Of a stretch of 64,000 nt of DNA, positions 24,764-35,499 are shown in pieces; position 1 is the first letter of the stretch; each line of letters begins with the position of its first letter. The stretch comes from Homarus americanus (Eukaryota > Arthropoda > Malacostraca > Decapoda > Nephropidae), in the NCBI RefSeq assembly GCF_018991925.1, contig NW_024711869.1, positions 1-64,000 of the forward strand, given 5' to 3'. The notes beneath the pieces were generated by a model, which saw only the letters and a list, made by a program, of their open reading frames with translations, did not search any database and was not told the DNA's origin. A program made the translations under genes and the position numbers.

Positions 24764-24802
24764 GAACGTTCTGTCGCAGGATCAAAGAGGAAATTCTCTT
24801 GA
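24764..24802 (+). CDS. Weak candidate terminal exon, unknown protein
   Basis: This stretch follows one of the strongest polypyrimidine-plus-AG sites of the window (about 40 pyrimidines, then CTACCAG). In phase 0 it reads ERSVAGSKRKFS and stops at TGA (24800-24802), compatible with the phase-0 end of 24179-24277. A phase-2 reading, NVLSQDQRGNSLEF followed by an acidic EEENDSN end with TAA at 24831-24833, is equally open, so the frame is not settled. The pyrimidine tract may be just another CT-rich repeat. Confidence 0.18.
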   Translation, partial: ERSVAGSKRKFS

Positions 24803-24837
24803 GTTTTCAGAAGAAGAAAATGACTCAAATTAAGGAT

Positions 24838-24965
24838 ATGAATCACCCTGAGTCTAAGGTCTGAATCACCCTGAGTCATGTCTTAACGTGTGAGTCACCC
24901 TGAGTCATGTCTTAAGGTGAGTCACCCCATTAACGTGTAGTCACCCAATCAAGTCTTAAGGCTGT
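24838..24965. repeat. CACCCTGAGTCATGTCTTAA minisatellite
   Basis: About four diverged copies of a 25-30 base unit. One copy contains AAG|GTGAGT (24917), a perfect donor-like word. Confidence 0.8.
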
Positions 24966-24989
24966 CATGTCTTAACGTCCCTCACAACG

Positions 24990-25205
24990 TCACACAGGTC
25001 CTCCAGGTCCTCCACAGTCCCAGGTCCCCACAGGTCCCTCCCACACAGGTCCCACAGGCCCTCCACACAGGTCCCACAGGTCCCCACACAGCCCCACAGG
25101 TCCTACAGGTTCCTCACAACGTCACACAGGTCCTACAGGTCCCTCACACAGGTCCTACAGGTCCCACAGGTCCCACAGGTCCCTCACACAGGTCCTACAG
25201 GTCCG
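24990..25205 (-). repeat. CAGGTCC minisatellite
   Basis: CAGGTCCTACAGGTCCC and CTCACACAGGTCC units repeat about every 10-20 bases. The core is the reverse complement of the 19880-20390 array. Confidence 0.9.
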
Positions 25206-25261
25206 GCATAGGTCCAAGCCAGAAGGGCGCCTTGCATACGACAGGAAAATCAACCATCTTA

Positions 25262-25610
25262 GAACGGCTTAAGGGAGAGGGAAGAGGGTAGAAAGAGAGG
25301 GAGGGAGGAGGAGGAGGAGGGAAAGACAGAGATAAAAGGAGAAGAGAAGAGACTAGAGAAAGAAATGAGGAGAGGAAGGAGGGAGAGGGAAGTAAGAGTA
25401 GGGGAGAGAAGATAAAGGTGGAGGGAAGAGATAAGAAAGTGAAGGAGGGGAAGAGGAGGATAGAGAGGAGGAAAGAGAGAAAGAGAAGGAGAGATGAGAG
25501 AAAGAAAGGAGAGAAGAGGTAGGAGAGTGGGAAAGACAAGAAGGAAATTGAAAGGGAAGATAAATGAAAGATAAAAAGAGAAAGATGAATAAGAGAGAAA
25601 CAACGAAAAT

Positions 25611-25652
<42 letters not shown>
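25262..25652. repeat. GA-rich purine tract ending in (CAGA)n
   Basis: GAGAGGAAGGAGG-like words for about 340 bases, then ten CAGA units at 25613-25652. The long minus-strand Leu/Ser/Phe-rich frames are artefacts. Confidence 0.92.
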
Positions 25653-25822
25653 TAAAAAGACAGAGATATGCCAAGGATAGTGTGATATAGAGAGTGAGAG
25701 GGAGGTATGAAGCTGAATATCATATATTAATCTTCCGACGTATCAACTTAGATTTCACTTCTCTCTCTCTCTCAGTGCCATTGGTTACTGAGTCAGTATA
25801 CTTGAACAAGTCAATGAACGTA

Positions 25823-25823
<1 letters not shown>

Positions 25824-25864
<41 letters not shown>
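25824..25864. repeat. (AC)n microsatellite
   Basis: About 20 AC units. Confidence 0.97.
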
Positions 25865-25867
<3 letters not shown>

Positions 25868-26118
25868 CTCCCCACCGGAATATCAACAAGTTTCGCCAGT
25901 TACTGTTTCATTTGGGAAAGGAATGGAACCAGTGTTGAATAGTAGTGAACAGTGCTTATGTCAGTGAAAACAACTCGGCAGTTACAGTTGAATCTTATCC
26001 AAGCTAACCTTCACACAGTGAGGTCCCAGGTAACAGTGATAATTCCTCTGAGACTCCACGATAGAGAGGCCTGGGACCACACCTCACCCACTTGAGTGAG
26101 TGAAGTCCTGTGGCAACA

Positions 26119-26130
26119 GACCACGTGGTC
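26119..26130. promoter_or_regulatory. Palindromic E-box GACCACGTGGTC
   Basis: Perfect 12-bp palindrome with the CACGTG E-box core bound by bHLH factors in animals. A 10-bp version, ACCACGTGGT, lies in the retroelement fragment at 54022-54031. No promoter is visible here, so function is unproven. Confidence 0.3.
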
Positions 26131-26365
26131 CCCATGAGTGCTACAACATCATGATGCCCTCATAACACCATCTGTGAGGGAATTATTACACCACATCAGG
26201 CCCTTCATAACACCATCTGTGAGGGAATTACTACATCATCAGGCCCCTCATACACCATCTGTGAGGAATTACTACACCACGTCAAGCCCCCACATAACAC
26301 CACCTGTGAGGGAACTAGTACTCCACGTGATGCCCTCACAACAACATCTGTGAGGGAGTTACTAC
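26130..26365. repeat. Approx. 46-bp minisatellite
   Basis: About five copies of a 44-49 base unit containing ACACCATCTGTGAGGGAATT and a TACACCACATCAGGCCC part. Copies differ by substitutions and small indels. Confidence 0.88.
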
Positions 26366-26399
26366 ACTACGTGTCTGCTGTTCAACACCTCAGCCCACA

Positions 26400-26546
26400 T
26401 GATCTACGTGTAAACATTAATCTGTATGTTCACTGTATGTTCCTTTACCTTTCTTATGAAGGCTTTTGTTAAACCACCAATGTATGTGCATAAGTCATTT
26501 ATGTCCAATGTATATTTTCAGCCTTCGCTGCAAACTTTTTCAATAA
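26400..26546 (+). mobile_element. Retroelement 3' tail, second copy of the TGTATATTTTCAG family
   Basis: AT-rich sequence with ATGTATATTTTCAGCCTTC followed by TTTTTCAATAA matches the 3' end seen at 21820-21865 (plus) and 53720-53770 (minus). It ends at the exact point where the minus-strand CR1-like LINE ends, so the two meet tail to tail. Upstream limits are unclear. The minisatellite at 26130-26365 may belong to the same insertion. Confidence 0.55.
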
Positions 26547-28590
26547 CATAAGAACATAAGAATGGAGGAAACTGCAGCGGGCCTATTAGCCTACACTAGC
26601 AGTCCTGTTTACACCCAACCTATTGCTCATATAAGCATCCAACCTATGTTTGAAACTATTCAGCGTATTCGAGTTAATGATGATATTTGGTAACTTGTTC
26701 CATTCATCCACCACCAGTGTTTACCCTTTTTCACGTCCAAATCTAAATTTGTCTAATTTAAAACCATTGTTACGAGTTCGCTCCTGGTTGGATAGTTTGA
26801 GTACCTTTGTAATGTCCCGTTTAGCCCTGACTTCCACTTATACACCTCTATCAGGTCGCCCTCGCTCTACGTCTCTCGAGGGAATGCAAATTAAGATGCT
26901 TTAACCTGTCTCTATACTCAAGGTTCCTAATGCCCGGATTAGTCTTGTCATTCTCCTCTGAATTCTTTCCAATGATTCTATATCCATCCTGTAATACGGT
27001 GAACAGAACTGAACCGCGTAATCCAGGTGTGTCTCACAAGAGCAAGACACAGTTTATGACCTCACTAGTCTTGTAACTAACACCTTTGTATGAACCCAAG
27101 TACTTTATTAGCCTTGTTACGAGCAAAACACATTGTTTACTAGGTTTAAGGTTCCTACTTATCATTACTCCTAAATCTCTCTCGCAGTCGGATTTCTACA
27201 TCGTTGTTCATCTGGTATCTGGTTTCCTGTTTACATCTCCTATACTGAGTACTTTACATTTGTCCACGTTGAATTTCATCTGCCATTTTTTCAGACCATT
27301 CGAAAAATTTGTTTAGATCTTCCTGTAGTTTTGCAGAGTCCTCGTCAGATTTAATAACACGTCCTATTTTAGTGTCATCAGCAAATTTACTTGTGTTGCT
27401 TCTATGCCGATATCTATGTCTTTATGTATATAATAAAAATAATGCTCCAAGTACTTGGAGCCTTGGGGAACTCCATCAGACGTTGCCCAATGGGACTTAG
27501 TGCCGTTAATGCTCACTCGCTGTTTCCTGTCCTGTAACCACGCCCCTAATCCATTTAAGGATGTTACCTTTGATGCCATGTGCTTCTACCTTTCTAATTA
27601 GTCTTTCGTGGGACTCTGTCGAAAGCTTTGATAAAGTCGAGATATACCACATCATAATTGTGCCTCGTCCACCGATTCGAAAACTGATGAAAAGAATGTT
27701 AATAGATTAGTTAGACAAGAACGTTCGCTTGCGAAGCCATGCTGGGAATCATTGATCAATCGGTGCTTCTCCAGGTGATTTCGAATAGAGTTTGAAATGA
27801 TTGCTTCCAATAATTTGCCTACTATTGATGTTAGACTGATTGGCAGTAGTTAGAGGATAATGATCTATCCCCCTTCTTGAAAAATCGGTATTACATTCGC
27901 TATCCCTCCAGGATTCTGGTGCTACACCTGTTTTTATGACATGTTAAACAACTTGCCTAAGTATACTAAGCTCTTCCTTACATTCCTTTAATACTCTGGC
28001 AAATATATCGGGACCAGGTGACTTATTAGGCTTAAGTTTGTCTATTTGCTTACTAACATCGTTACTAGTCACTACTATCTCTGCTTAATATGTTTTCTTC
28101 ACTATCTCGAATAAAGTCGGTGCCCGTGTATCAAGTTTAAATTTCGGTGGTAAAACTATTGAAAATATTTATTCAAATTATTGCTCATTTCTCGTCGTTG
28201 TCAGTGAGCCTCGCCGGTGTCTGACCGTATTGGTCCACCTTTCTCGTGTTTTTAGTTTGATACATTTGTAGAATCCTTTGGGTTTGTCTTCGCCCTTGCT
28301 ATCCTTACCTCATTAGTACTCTTGGCTTTCCCTTATCTCGGTTTTAACTCTACTCGCCAATACCTTATAATAATCCCGGAGGTGAATTTCTGCCATGATT
28401 TATCCTTCTACCTATAGCCTTCCTTTGGCCAATGATGTTCTTTAAATAATTATTTATCCATTTAGGGTCTTTGTTGTCTGATCTGGAGTTTTTGTATGGT
28501 ATGTTCTGCCTTGTGCATTTAGTAATTCACTATTTAAATTGTCGGATCTCGGCAATCTCAGATCTCGTTATCAGGTCGGTGTCATCTGTC
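26547..28590 (-). mobile_element. Decayed CR1-like LINE, reverse transcriptase region
   Basis: The minus strand encodes, in broken frames, the whole order of a CR1-type RT: a YKTK / ELTDND linker near 28200-28260, KPNKSPGPD-like near 28020, SLTSIVGKLLEAII and NDSQHGF (27725-27840), catalytic motif A VVYLDFIKAFDRVP (27608-27658), LIRKVEAHGI, DRKQRVSINGTKS and GVPQGS (27440-27560), catalytic FADDTKIG (27362-27386), QMKFNVDKC (27259-27286), RDLGVMI..LKPSKQC (27130-27190), HLDYAVQF (about 27010-27035), LERRRARP and a degenerate end. At least several frameshifts and stops separate these blocks, so it is dead. The 3' end carries two TTCTTATG octamers, the style of CR1 termini. The 5' end is truncated near 28590: endonuclease and ORF1 are absent. 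Confidence 0.9.
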
Positions 28591-28629
28591 AGGTTCACAG
28601 CCAAACCGTTTATTATTAATAATATTACA

Positions 28630-28850
28630 TATATTACACACCAACTGAACCTCAATCCCCAGAAACCACCGAAATCCCAAAATCCCTAGAACCCCCAAAT
28701 CCCTCAATCCCCAGAACCCCAGAAACCCCCTCAATTCCCCAGAAACAACCAAAATTCCCATCAATTCCCCAGAACCCCCAAAACCCTCAACTTCCCCAGA
28801 AACCCCAAAATCCCTTCAATCCCCCAGAACCCCAAAATCCCCCTCAACCA
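28630..28850. repeat. Degenerate CCCCAGAAACCCC minisatellite
   Basis: Units AATCCCCAGAACCCC and relatives, 14-30 bases apart. It belongs to the same word family as 5385-5645. Confidence 0.82.
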
Positions 28851-29024
28851 CACCTTTACTCAGCCTCCTCCAAGAAGACGATAAGGACGTATTTGCATAG
28901 GAATTCCAACGAGAATAACCCCACACCACTTTTATTTTGAGTGTGACTGTCTTAGGAAGGTGTGTGCTCTCTCTCTCTCTTTAAACCTACCCATTATCCT
29001 AAAACACTCGAAATAACGTTAAAT

Positions 29025-29320
29025 GTCTCCTCCCTCCCTCTCTCACATAGCTTCGAAACACACACCAAAAAATTTTCCCTGCAATTCTCCTCTCCCTCCC
29101 TCCCCACCTCCATATCCTTCCCCCTCTCCCTCACTTTTCCTTCGTTCACTCCCTCCCCTCCTCCCCACCCTCCCTCTCTCCCATCCACCTCCTCCCTCAC
29201 TCTCACCCTCTCTCCCTTCCACCCTCGTCCTCACTCACCTCCCTCTCTCCCACCCACACTTCCTCCCTCTCCCTTCCACCTTCCTCCTCCCTCTCCCCCT
29301 CCTCACTCTCCCCCTCATCA
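29025..29320. repeat. CT-rich CTCCCTC tract
   Basis: Pyrimidine-rich with TCCCTCTCCC words. Long Pro/Ser/Leu frames are artefacts. Confidence 0.88.
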
Positions 29321-29404
29321 TCAGAATAAATGAGGCCATTCTGACCATCATTGAACAGAGAGATAATTACTCCTAATTGTTAACATAAAAGAAGAGTTTT
29401 GTCC

Positions 29405-29545
29405 CCTTGTTTACAGTTATTGTTACTGTTGTTGCTTACTGTTGTTGTTTACTGTTATTGTTTATTGTTGTTGTTTACTATTGTTGTTTACTGTAGGTGT
29501 TTACTGTTGTCGTTGTTGTCGTTGTTATTATTTCATTGTTATTTT
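29405..29545. repeat. TTGTTGTTTACTG array
   Basis: Units around TTGTTTACTGTTG of 12-18 bases repeat about eight times. Confidence 0.88.
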
Positions 29546-29761
29546 TTGTTTCACACAATTGTTAATAATATTTTCCTTACTTTTGTTTTAATATGAACCT
29601 TACTTTTGTTATAATAGAGGAACTAAACGGTTTATAAAGAGTATATATATATAAATTAATATAGAGTTGTATAGTCACCGTGTCAAGACCTCCTGCCTAG
29701 GCGTCTCTTCCTGAAGGTATGAGCATGACGAGTGGCTCCTCTCAGTCACGTCCTTGTGTCT

Positions 29762-29814
29762 ATCAGTGAGAGAGAGTAAGAGAATGAGAGAGAGAAAGAG
29801 AGGAGAGATATAAT

Positions 29815-29883
<69 letters not shown>
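29762..29883. repeat. GA-rich tract with long (GA)n
   Basis: Imperfect GAGAGAGTAAGAGAAT words, then about 32 GA units at 29818-29883. Confidence 0.95.
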
Positions 29884-29887
<4 letters not shown>

Positions 29888-30011
29888 CCAACATCCCACA
29901 ATGGAAAAACTTTATATTTAAGATAAATTCCTCCGCCCCATGGAGTCCCCTGAAGTAAAGAAAACGGTGTGTCATCATTGAGGAAAATAGAAACCACGGA
30001 TTAGGTCAAAT

Positions 30012-30195
30012 TCTAGGTTAGGTTAGGTTAGGTTAGGTTAGAAAGCTAAATTAGCTAGTTAAATTAGGTTAGTTTTAGTTAGGTTAGGAAGCTAGTTTAT
30101 GTTATGTTAAATTAGCTAGTTAGTTTAGGTCAGGTTATTTATGTTAGTTTATGTTAGTTTAGGTTAGGCTAGGTTAGTTAGGTTAGTTTAGGTTA
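30012..30195 (+). repeat. TTAGG telomere-like block
   Basis: Four perfect TTAGG units near 30017-30040, followed by degenerate GGTTAG, AGCTAG and TTTATGTTAG words. Confidence 0.85.
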
Positions 30196-30559
30196 GATGG
30201 AATAAACCAGTTCCAAAAACATCAGATGATCCACAAAATATAATATAAAAACTACATTATAATATTTTTCGTAACACCAAGTATAATCTTCACCCTGAGG
30301 AACAATGGCACAACACTTGTGGACTCTCTACCCGATGAGAAAAAATAATAATAATAAAAATGAAATAGAACTAGTAAAAAAAAATCTTTCATCATGGTCG
30401 GTAAGAGGACTGTCCCACTGAACAAACCTAAACAAACGTCGTTGGAGGCAGCAGTAACATTTCTTTTGCCCTGGAATTAGAAAACACTGTGCACTTTGGG
30501 TCGACACTTTCCTGGTAGGAGCAAGATGACCATAAGCGGACTCTTAGAACACCCGATGG

Positions 30560-30809
30560 ATGAAGGGGAAGGGGGGGGATGAGAGTTGGAGAGGATTGGG
30601 AATGAGAGGAAGAAGGAGAGGAAGGCAAGAGGGAGGAGAGGGATGAGGACATATGTAAGTGGGGGAAAGGGGAATTAGATGAGGGGAGGGGTGAGAGGGA
30701 AGGAAAGGGAAAAAAGGTAAGAGACGAAGGGAAAGGGTTTAGAGGGACGGAAGAAAGGAGGAGAGGAAGAGACAACCAGAAAAGAAAAATGAAACAGTAA
30801 GAGACAGAC

Positions 30810-30871
<62 letters not shown>
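30560..30871. repeat. Purine-rich tract ending in (GA)n
   Basis: GGAGAGGAAG words, then (GA)n with GATAGA interruptions at 30808-30871. Confidence 0.93.
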
Positions 30872-30876
<5 letters not shown>

Positions 30877-30879
30877 GCC

Positions 30880-31296
30880 CATTGTGTCTCCATTACGATT
30901 CACGAGAGACCCTACCAAGGCCAACACATCCGGGGGTCAATTAATTACAAGAAAACGAGTCAGTGAAGTTTACTGAAGTTCCCTCGATGTGTAAAATATT
31001 GACCTCACAGAAAAACGTATAATTCAGCTGTTTTAATTTACTTACAATAAAACTGAAATTTATACTCAGTTCTCCATTACATGATTTAAATTTATAAGTA
31101 TTTAGAAATATATTCTTGTGTAGTTAATTATGTATTTCTCTATTGAAGTTTACCCTCAAATGTCAATAGAAAATGTATAGTCAACTAGCTGTTGATTGTT
31201 TAACTTCTGACAGATTGAATAGATTGAATTTCATCATTAAATTATAACCTGATGAATAATTTTTTTAACATAAGATCATTCCAAAGACAAAGGGCC
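30880..31296. other. AT-rich unique stretch, nothing recognised
   Basis: No repeat, open frame or motif with support. Confidence 0.45.

Positions 31297-31341
<45 letters not shown>
31297..31341. repeat. (AC)n microsatellite
   Basis: About 21 AC units. Confidence 0.97.
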
Positions 31342-31346
<5 letters not shown>

Positions 31347-31489
31347 ATCCTCCTTCCTATATTAAAACTCTCACAACAAACACATTATATGCAATAAAAA
31401 GTATTAAAAGTATCAATGACTTCTAACTTTTGTATATATCTGTCTACCTGCTTTAAAAAAAAGTATGAGACACAAAATCTTAAACTAGT

Positions 31490-31517
31490 GTGCGTGTTTG
31501 TGTGTGTGTGTGTGTGT

Positions 31518-31557
<40 letters not shown>
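31490..31557. repeat. (GT)n microsatellite with CG interruptions
   Basis: GT units broken by GC near 31493 and 31519. Confidence 0.95.
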
Positions 31558-31560
<3 letters not shown>

Positions 31561-31671
31561 GTGTTCTTTTGTTTATTTCTTTTGCTTGCTTCTGTTTCTT
31601 ATTTTCTTTGTTTTTCTTATTTTACAGACAGACTCAACCCCTCTTTCTATTTTTGTGTACCTTCCTTCACA

Positions 31672-32195
31672 TACACTCAGTCATCACCAACACACAGTCA
31701 TCACCAACAACACACAGTCATCACCAACACACAGCCATCACCAAATACATAGTCATCACCAAACAGTCATCACCAACACAGTCATCACTAACATAGTCAT
31801 CACTAACACACAATCTCACTAAACATGTCATCACTCAACACACAGTCATCACCAACACACAGTCATCACCAACACAGTCATCACCAACACATAATCATCA
31901 CCAACACACAATCATCACCAACACACAGTCATCACCATCATATTGTCATTACCAACACACAATCATCACTAACACACAGTCATCACCAACACACAATCAT
32001 CACCAACACACAGTCATCACTAACACAGTCATCACCAACACACAGTCATCACCAACACAAATCATCACTAAACACACAGTCATCACCATCACACAGTCAT
32101 CACCAACACACAATCATCACCAACACAATCATCACTAACACACAGTCATCACCAACACACAGTCATCACCAACACACAGTCATCACCAACACTAC
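31672..32195. repeat. 17-bp CACACAGTCATCACCAA minisatellite
   Basis: About 30 copies of a 17-base unit, with 10-15 base variants. Because 17 is not a multiple of 3 and the unit has no stop, a His/Thr/Ser/Asn frame runs through it. This frame reaches a strong donor-like CACAG|GTGAGTAT at 32212. Confidence 0.95.
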
Positions 32196-32219
32196 TAACG
32201 ACACGACACAGGTGAGTAT

Positions 32220-32680
32220 CTTTCCTTAATTAATAATAATCACAGGTAATAAAACTTAAATTATTCTTAATTATCACTTACCAACTTCTTCATCTTCATA
32301 AAAAATTCCTGAACTTGTTTATAATATAATTCCAAGTATTTTTTCCACATCTCAGTTTATTTAAGAATTTTTTCATGAGTTATTATTCATAGCAATTTCA
32401 GGTATTTTTCTGCGTGATGTTCCATAGTAATTTCAAATAATTTTGTACATTGGTATTCTAAGCAATTCCAGATATTTTTGTAGAATATATTAGTTATTTT
32501 GTACAGAAAATTACAGTATTACAGAATAATAAAATCATTTTGTTCTACAAAAAATATAGAACTGTTTATTTTCATTTGTTGGATTTGGTTTTGTTATTGG
32601 TGGGGTGTTGTTGTTATTGTTGTTGTTCAATTACGTTTGTCTAGCTTTAATCATCCTACAATTAAAGGTTCAAAAAGGAC
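32220..32680. other. AT-rich unique stretch
   Basis: Contains a minus-strand ATGAAGATGAAGAAGTTG|GTAAGTG near 32280-32300, a start codon followed by a good donor, but with a poor start context. Nothing else seen. Confidence 0.3.
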
Positions 32681-32682
32681 AC

Positions 32683-32724
32683 AAGGTCACGGGGTCATGA
32701 TGGGGTCAGTAACAAGTGACCTTG
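32683..32724. promoter_or_regulatory. Cluster of nuclear-receptor half sites
   Basis: AAGGTCA (32683-32689), GGGTCA (32692-32697), GGGTCA (32703-32708) and, inverted, TGACCTTG (32717-32724). The first two form a direct repeat with a 2-base spacer. AGGTCA-type repeats are the known binding sites of EcR/USP, HNF4, ERR and FTZ-F1 type receptors. No promoter is demonstrated here. Confidence 0.35.
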
Positions 32725-32929
32725 TCCGTGATCTCGTTTACAGGTACATTAAATATTAATTCATTTCCTCCTCATAATGGTAGTCGACCTGAACAAATAT
32801 TTCCCTCGTGGCCCATTCTACAAGGATCTGCCCTAAGATAATATTAACGTTAGCGAATATAGTGAGGGGTGTGTGTGTGTGTGCTATGGTGACTCTCTTT
32901 ATCTCTCTCTGTCTATATTTCTTCTTTTC

Positions 32930-33020
32930 TCTCTCTCTCTCTCTCTCTCTAATTCACTCTCTGTCTCTATGTTTCTTTTCTCTCTATCTCTGTATGACTC
33001 TCTCTCTCTCTCTCTCTCCT
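32930..33020. repeat. (CT)n arrays, interrupted
   Basis: CT runs at 32930-32950 and 32997-33018. Confidence 0.9.
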
Positions 33021-33279
33021 CACTCTCTGCTCTCTCCTCATAACAAGTCTCCTCCTGAGAACTCCAGAGTTACCGTGAAACTTGGTAACCCATCATTTCT
33101 TGGGTGCTAAATATTAAGCAGTTAACGTCTTCGTCGTTTTTGTGGGATTTCTTTTCATCAACCTGGTTTTCTTCAACTGACACAAACTGTTTTATTTTCT
33201 TTATTTAACAACACAGGCTAATGGCTGGCTGTTAAACAATACAACTGTTCGGCTATTTATTTAACATTTAGGCTATTAA

Positions 33280-33780
33280 TTTATTTTATTTATTTTAATT
33301 TTAAACATTTATTTTGTTTAACAACATTTATTTATTTTAACAAAAACATATTTATTTTAACAACATTTATTTATTTATTCTTATTTATTTATTTATTATT
33401 TATTTATTTATTTATTATTTAACTATTTATTTATTTCGACAACTGTTTATTTTATTTATTATTTATTATTCTTAGCTATTATTTATTTTATTTAATATTT
33501 AACAACAACAACACAACCTGTTATTATTTATTTATTTATTATTTTAATTTAAACACAAGCTATTTATTCTATTTATTTTATTCTTCTTCTATTTATTTAT
33601 TTAACTACAAACAACTATTTAATATTTATTTATTTATTCAAACAACATTTAAACTATTTAAACATTTTAATTCATTTATTTTATTTATTCATTTAATTTT
33701 CTTAATTTAAACACAAACTGTTTCTTCATTTAATTTAATTTAATTTAAACATTTAAACATTTAAACATTTAAACAAACAT
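33280..33780. repeat. (TTTA)n-rich degenerate array
   Basis: TTTATTTATTTA words interrupted by AACAACATT and TTTAAACA words, about 500 bases. Confidence 0.88.
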
Positions 33781-33789
33781 TCATTTTTA

Positions 33790-34058
33790 TGCCTTTACCT
33801 TCTTCTTCTTCTTCTTCTTCTTCTGCTTGCTTCTTCTTTTCTTCTTCTTCTTCTTCTTCTTCTTCTTCTTCTTCTTCTAGCTTTCTTCTTCTTCTTCTTT
33901 CTTCTTCTTCTTCTTCTTCTTCTTCTTCTGCTTCTGCTTCTTCTTTTTCTTCTTCTTCTCTTCTTTTTCCCTATAAAACAAATGAACAATTCTGTGTGTG
34001 TGTGTGTGTGTGTGTCTGTGTGTGTGTGTGTGTGTCTGTGTGTGTGTGTGTGTGTGAG
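33790..34058. repeat. (TTC)n array then (GT)n array
   Basis: TTC triplets with TGC and TTTT interruptions at 33798-33965. (GT)n with GTCT interruptions at 33993-34058. Confidence 0.95.
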
Positions 34059-34064
34059 AAGTTA

Positions 34065-34235
34065 GTTAGGGTAAGTCAGGTTATGGGGTAAAGTTAAGGT
34101 TAGATTGTTAGGTTAGATTAAGTTAAGGTGTCAGGTTAGGTTAGAGCTGGTTAGGATTTAGGTTAGGTTAGGTTAAGTTAGGGAGTGTCAGGTTAGGTTA
34201 GGTTAGGTTGGTTAGGTTAGGTTAGAGTTGGGGTT
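34065..34235 (+). repeat. TTAGG telomere-like block
   Basis: GGTTA units with AAGTTAAGG and GGGAGTGTCA interruptions. The best run is near 34190-34215. Confidence 0.85.
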
Positions 34236-34405
34236 AATGTCTGAGATCGGGGTTTAATATTTCTCGTCAGCTTAAACAGTGAACAAAAAACATGGAATTG
34301 GACGATATGTAAAGACAGCGACAGGATTATAGATAGTATCAGTTGTTTTCGTTTTTCTTTTAATCATATTTTCACCTGGATATTCTGAATGGATCTAGGC
34401 ACCAT

Positions 34406-34665
<260 letters not shown>

Positions 34666-34719
34666 GAAGAAGATCGGTTACAGAGACACAACCTGTTTCT
34701 GGTCTTGCTTCAGTGAGAC

Positions 34720-35072
34720 AAATCGGCGTGTTTTGGCTGCCGATAAACCTACATATCGGTTATTGAGATCCAGATGTGCATGTTGGTATCGGAATATCGG
34801 GTTTCCTCCCATGGCTGTTAATGACAGTTTATCGGGTATAGTAATTGTTTATAGTACTACTGAGTGGAATTTATATCGGGAGTTCATTGGAATTATATTT
34901 CAAGTATATCGGGATTATATTGGGAGAGGAGGCTTAAATCGGCACTCTAACGGATATATAGTAATATGTCGTTATTATATTATTAGTAGTATATCGGAAT
35001 TTCATCGGTATATCGGCAGACAAAACAAATATAGACAGACAGACAGACAGACAGACAGACGGACAGACAGAT
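34720..35072. repeat. Degenerate TATATCGG repeat ending in (CAGA)n
   Basis: TATCGG or AATCGG words recur every 15-40 bases in otherwise AT-rich DNA. (CAGA)n follows at 35034-35070. Confidence 0.7.
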
Positions 35073-35197
35073 GACAGTATATGGTGTTATGAACTCAGGA
35101 TTGCTTTTGGGTATAGCTTCTCTCTCTCTCTTCTTTTTTATTAATAGCCCTCAATTTAGCCCAGTTGAAAAGCAGAATGGTCCTCAAGGGGCACACA

Positions 35198-35285
35198 CTG
35201 GGGGGGCTGGAGGGCTGAGGCCGAGGTCTGGAGGGGCTGGAGGGCTGGGAGCCTAGGGTCTGGAGGCTGAGGACTGAAGGCTGGA
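35198..35285. repeat. GGGGCTGGAGGGCTG minisatellite
   Basis: Four or five units of about 16-30 bases around GGCTGGAGGGCTGAGG. Confidence 0.85.
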
Positions 35286-35499
35286 CATTGAGAAGAAAGA
35301 TTAGATGATTTATCCTAATACAAGACTAGTTTAGAGGGGCGAGGTGGAGGTAATACACTGCGGGAGGTGGTGTGTTGAGTGCTAACGTGTGAGAGAGAGA
35401 AGAGAGAAGGCTATAGAGAGACAGACAAAGAGAGATTACAACAATGATGCTAATATAGCAAAATATAACTAGAGAGAGAGAGAGAAGAGACGATCATCA

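Noticed and set aside
26650..26904. Plus-strand frame of 84 codons
   Set aside because: Antisense of the C-terminal part of the CR1-like reverse transcriptase, whose minus-strand reading matches the known motif order.
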